A DNA stretch of 64,000 nt from Yoonia sp. G8-12 (GTDB lineage Bacteria; Pseudomonadota; Alphaproteobacteria; Rhodobacterales; Rhodobacteraceae): NCBI RefSeq assembly GCF_038443675.1, contig NZ_CP151762.1, forward strand, positions 2,108,001 through 2,172,000. Reading direction: 5' to 3'. Shown here in pieces: positions 61,671 through 64,000 of this stretch. Under the pieces are notes generated by a model, which saw only the letters and a list, made by a program, of their open reading frames with translations, did no database searches and was not told the DNA's origin. The translations under genes and the position numbers were made by a program. Every line of letters begins with the position of its first letter. Within the stretch, counting starts at the first letter, position 1.

Positions 61671-62528
61671 TCAGTTGTCGAAACCGGTGAACATACCGTT
61701 GGTGTTGGCAAGTCCTTCGGTTGGAACGGGCTGGATCACGTCCCAATGCTCGACGATCATGCCCCCGTCCATGCGGAACAGGTCGTAGAAGGCATGCGTC
61801 TGGCCGCTCCATTCGCCCTCGCTCACCGTCAGGACGAAATTGCCTTCGCCCAGCACCGCGTGGATTTCGGTGTAGACGAACATGTTGTTCTGGGCAGTCA
61901 GCGCCTCCACGGCTGCGATGATGCCGTCCAGCCCGTCCGCGATCATGGGGTTGTGCTGGGCATAGCTTTCGGCGCTGATGTACTCGGTGATCTTGGCGGG
62001 GTCGCGGCCCATCAGCACGTCTTCGATCAACGCGACAGCCAGAGCCTTGTTTTCCTCGGTCTTGTCCAGATCGGCGACTTCCGTCGGGCCGTCGGTTTGC
62101 GTCCTGCCGCTGGCGGTTTCCGCCACCAGGGGCTGCAACGCATCCCAGTGTTCCGCGACCTTGCCGTTCTCATCCACCCGGATGATGTCGAACGACACCA
62201 TCTCATCGGCGCCGAACGGCGCGGCATTGCGCCAGATATTGTGCATAAAGACATAGTTGCCGTCTTCGAACATGCGGATGTTTTCAGCCGTGGTCCCGGC
62301 CTCGGCCAGCACCGGCAGAAGCTCAATGAACGGCTCCAGCCCTGTCGGAATGAAGGGGTTGTGCTGGATGTAGTCGGGGTTCGCCAGCTCACGCATGGTG
62401 TCGGCGTCCCCTTGCAGAACGGCGCCCAGAAATGCGCCCACGATTTCCTTGTTGGACATGCTACCTTCGGCAAATGCGCCGGTGGCAACGATGGTGGCGG
62501 CGGCTGCGGCCAGGATGGTCTTGGTCAT
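61671..62528 (-). CDS. Exported protein with two NTF2/SnoaL-like domains
   Basis: This 285-residue protein has a signal peptide (TKTILAAAAATIVATGAFAEG) and two tandem SnoaL-like domains: ~25-150 (EIVGAFLGAVLQGDADTM ... YIQHNPFIPTGLEPF, in parts) and ~160-280 (VALIEDVLMGRDPAKITEY ... YAQHNPMIADGLDGI, in parts). SnoaL folds act in polyketide cyclisation or as epoxide hydrolase-like enzymes; the role here is unknown. Start MTKTILAAA at 62528. It is next to an SDR gene on the same strand. Confidence 0.82.
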   Translation of the reverse strand: MTKTILAAAAATIVATGAFAEGSMSNKEIVGAFLGAVLQGDADTMRELANPDYIQHNPFIPTGLEPFIELLPVLAEAGTTAENIRMFEDGNYVFMHNIWRNAAPFGADEMVSFDIIRVDENGKVAEHWDALQPLVAETASGRTQTDGPTEVADLDKTEENKALAVALIEDVLMGRDPAKITEYISAESYAQHNPMIADGLDGIIAAVEALTAQNNMFVYTEIHAVLGEGNFVLTVSEGEWSGQTHAFYDLFRMDGGMIVEHWDVIQPVPTEGLANTNGMFTGFDN

Positions 62529-62581
62529 GGTCGGTATCCTTTGGTTTTGAGTATGATGGTTCAATTGAACGCCAGCGGCGC

Positions 62582-63460
62582 TCAGGCGTCGGCACCGCCC
62601 AGAACGGTGTCGAGTTGCATTTCCTTGAGAAGCGCGTCCTGACGCGGCTGGGTGAAGGCGTTCACCTCATCCACGTCCCAGGTGATCCCGACGACGGTCC
62701 GCGTGGGGCGCTTGCCGGGGGCGGCATCGGCGAGGGCGAGATAGGCATCGACCACCAGTTGGGGGTCGGGGGCCTGATCGCTGGCCAGCATGTCGGCAAA
62801 ACCCGCGACCATATTGGTTGGCACGTCCTTCAGATCGCCATACCCATCCAGAACATCGGTGCGCGCCGGCGGCTTTCCGGCCGCGAGCAAGTTGGACGGG
62901 AAAGGCCCGGGTTCGACCAGTGCGACGTCGACGCCAAATGGCGCAACCTCGTAACGCAGGCTTTGGCTGTAGGCCTCTAGCGCGTGTTTCGTGGCGCAAT
63001 AGGTGCCGAAGTAGGGCACCGACACCCGGCCCGCGATGGAACTGGTGTTGATGATAAGACCGTTACCTGCCGCGCGCATCGACGGCAGCACCGCCTGCAT
63101 GGCGCGGATGGCCCCGAAATAGTTGGTGCCCATCTGCTCTTGAGCCTGCGCGACGCTGTAGGCCTCGGTCATGCCGATATACATGATACCCGCATTGTTG
63201 ATCAGGATGTCGACAGCCCCCTCGGCGAGGATAAGGGCGAAGCAGTCGGCCACCGACCTGTCGCTTGTGACGTCCATCTCTGTGATGGAGATCTGTGATG
63301 AATACGCCTCAAGCTCGGCCTTCTTGGCCGCGTTACGCCCATCGGCATCGCGCATCGTGCCCCAGACCCGGTCCCCCCGATCTGCAAAGGCGCGCACCGC
63401 CGCCGCGCCAAAGCCGCTGCTGGCCCCTGTGATGACGATCGTTCTTCCTATCTTTGCCAT
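62582..63460 (-). CDS. SDR-family oxidoreductase
   Basis: This 292-residue NAD(P)-dependent enzyme has TGASSGFGAAAV (~11-22), NNAGIMYIGM (~90), the catalytic Ser in NTSSIAGRV (~140) and YCATK (Tyr-x3-Lys, ~154-158). It reduces or oxidises an unknown carbonyl/alcohol. It is divergent from a TetR regulator whose operator-like palindromes lie between the two starts, so it is probably controlled by that regulator, together with the NTF2-like gene downstream. Confidence 0.9.
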   Translation of the reverse strand: MAKIGRTIVITGASSGFGAAAVRAFADRGDRVWGTMRDADGRNAAKKAELEAYSSQISITEMDVTSDRSVADCFALILAEGAVDILINNAGIMYIGMTEAYSVAQAQEQMGTNYFGAIRAMQAVLPSMRAAGNGLIINTSSIAGRVSVPYFGTYCATKHALEAYSQSLRYEVAPFGVDVALVEPGPFPSNLLAAGKPPARTDVLDGYGDLKDVPTNMVAGFADMLASDQAPDPQLVVDAYLALADAAPGKRPTRTVVGITWDVDEVNAFTQPRQDALLKEMQLDTVLGGADA

Positions 63461-63485
63461 ATGTCACTCTCTTGGTTGCAAGGTG

Positions 63486-63548
63486 TGTTACCAAGTGGTA
63501 CGAATATCTGATACATGCCGTCAAGGCATAAAATACCGGATGGTAACA
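63486..63548. promoter_or_regulatory. Pair of inverted operator-like sites between SDR and TetR genes
   Basis: TGTTACCA-AGT-GGTA (63486-63500) and, on the other strand, TGTTACCA-TCC-GGTA (63534-63548) share eight identical bases plus GGTA. Each also reads as TACC-N4-GGTA. The pair is placed symmetrically in the 90-base divergent promoter region, the second ending two bases before the TetR ATG. They are likely TetR operators controlling both directions. Confidence 0.65.
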
Positions 63549-63550
63549 AA

Positions 63551-64000
63551 ATGAGTTCTGACACAGCAAAACCTGCACGCGGCCGACCGCGCACAATGAA
63601 CGCCGACAAGGTGCTGGACGTCGCGATGACCGCGTATTGGCAAAGCGACCCGACGGACGTGTCGATCAATGCGATCTGCCAGATGGCGGGCATTTCCAAG
63701 CCCTCGCTTTACCGCGAATACGGCAGTGAGGACGGGCTGAAGCGCGCGGTTCTCGACAGCTATGCAGAACAGGTACTTTCGGATGTTTTCACGATCGTAA
63801 ATAGCGGCAACGGGTTGCAGGCAACGCTTGCGGCCCTGGTCGACTTTGCCACTGCCGACCCGCGGATGGAAACCGGCTGTCTGTTCTACAAGATGCGCGC
63901 GGGCAAGCATCGCCTCGGGCCCGAGACGCTGGCACGCGTGGCAGAAATCGATGCCGCTGCGCAAGCCGCTTATATGGCGCTGTTGCAGGCTGCACGCGAT
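63551..64000 (+). CDS. TetR/AcrR-family regulator, 3' end outside the window
   Basis: The first 150 codons are visible. ARGRPRTMNADKVLDVAM is the usual lead-in, and SINAICQMAGISKPSLYREYGSEDGL (in parts, ~38-62) is the TetR helix-turn-helix. The C-terminal ligand domain begins with TLAALVDFATADPRMETGCLFYKM (in parts) and includes a cysteine; it is cut by the window end. It is divergent from the SDR gene with matching palindromes between them. Confidence 0.88.
   Translation, partial: MSSDTAKPARGRPRTMNADKVLDVAMTAYWQSDPTDVSINAICQMAGISKPSLYREYGSEDGLKRAVLDSYAEQVLSDVFTIVNSGNGLQATLAALVDFATADPRMETGCLFYKMRAGKHRLGPETLARVAEIDAAAQAAYMALLQAARD

Noticed and set aside
1..64000. CRISPR arrays, tRNA or rRNA genes, complete insertion sequences, prophage
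   Set aside because: No regularly spaced repeats, cloverleaf-like sequences, rRNA segments or phage gene sets were seen on reading both strands.

Overview
The window looks like a piece of chromosome from an alphaproteobacterium of the Rhodobacterales (Roseobacter group). Three things support this: the gene orders (glcDEF; atpI-atpB-atpE-b'-b with two b-type subunits; ffh ... rpsP-rimM-trmD-rplS-rpmE), a MipZ division-site ATPase, and several protein families typical of that order (an NDUFS6-like zinc protein, DUF599, a GT14/DUF5928-type glycosyltransferase). The species cannot be named from the sequence alone. No rRNA, tRNA, CRISPR array, complete insertion sequence or prophage was seen.

Layout. 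0-3.5 kb: the end of a DUF4159 / VWA-like membrane protein cluster and an exported EEP-type hydrolase. 3.5-10 kb: a DUF599 pair on the minus strand; the glycolate oxidase operon glcDEF behind a palindromic operator; an exported trypsin-like protease; and an Hsp20 gene with an RpoH-like promoter and a ROSE-like RNA thermometer. 10-23 kb: polA, a zinc-ribbon protein, an orphan ABC ATPase, a HIT protein, a surface-polysaccharide patch (GT14 glycosyltransferase, sulfotransferase, unknown Rossmann-like protein), a PfkB kinase, nth, an Ada-like repair protein, an OmpA lipoprotein, and a GntR/FCD regulator whose own promoter carries the same palindrome as glcDEF. 23-26 kb: the ATP synthase Fo operon. 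26-30 kb: ArsR- and LysR-type regulators, an exporter, an azoreductase and a DoxX protein. 30-36.4 kb: ffh followed by a ribosome/translation cluster that carries a sulfotransferase-like insert and a small membrane ORF. 36-53 kb: a DEAD helicase, mipZ, a membrane-anchored GltB-like protein, leuB, leuC and leuD in two blocks, an RTX-repeat protein, an MscS channel and a Ktr/Trk potassium system. Two genes in this stretch, a membrane protein at 45.5-46.3 kb and ktrB/trkH at 51.4-52.8 kb, are each split by a -1 frameshift next to a homopolymer.

53.5-64 kb reads as an accessory region. An AraC regulator is divergent from an operon of a two-subunit molybdenum hydroxylase, an exported cupin, a four-helix membrane protein, an alpha/beta hydrolase with an aspartate in the nucleophile position, and a MAPEG protein. 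Together these suggest an oxidation / hydrolysis / conjugation route for an unknown hydrophobic compound. After a decayed IS5-type transposase fragment come a DUF924 protein, a tandem NTF2-like protein, an SDR dehydrogenase, and a divergent TetR regulator (cut by the window end) with a pair of matching operator-like palindromes.

The clearest candidates for something not yet described are the Mo-hydroxylase/cupin/hydrolase/MAPEG operon and the polysaccharide sulfation patch. The regulatory finds (shared glc palindrome, sHSP thermometer) are specific and testable.
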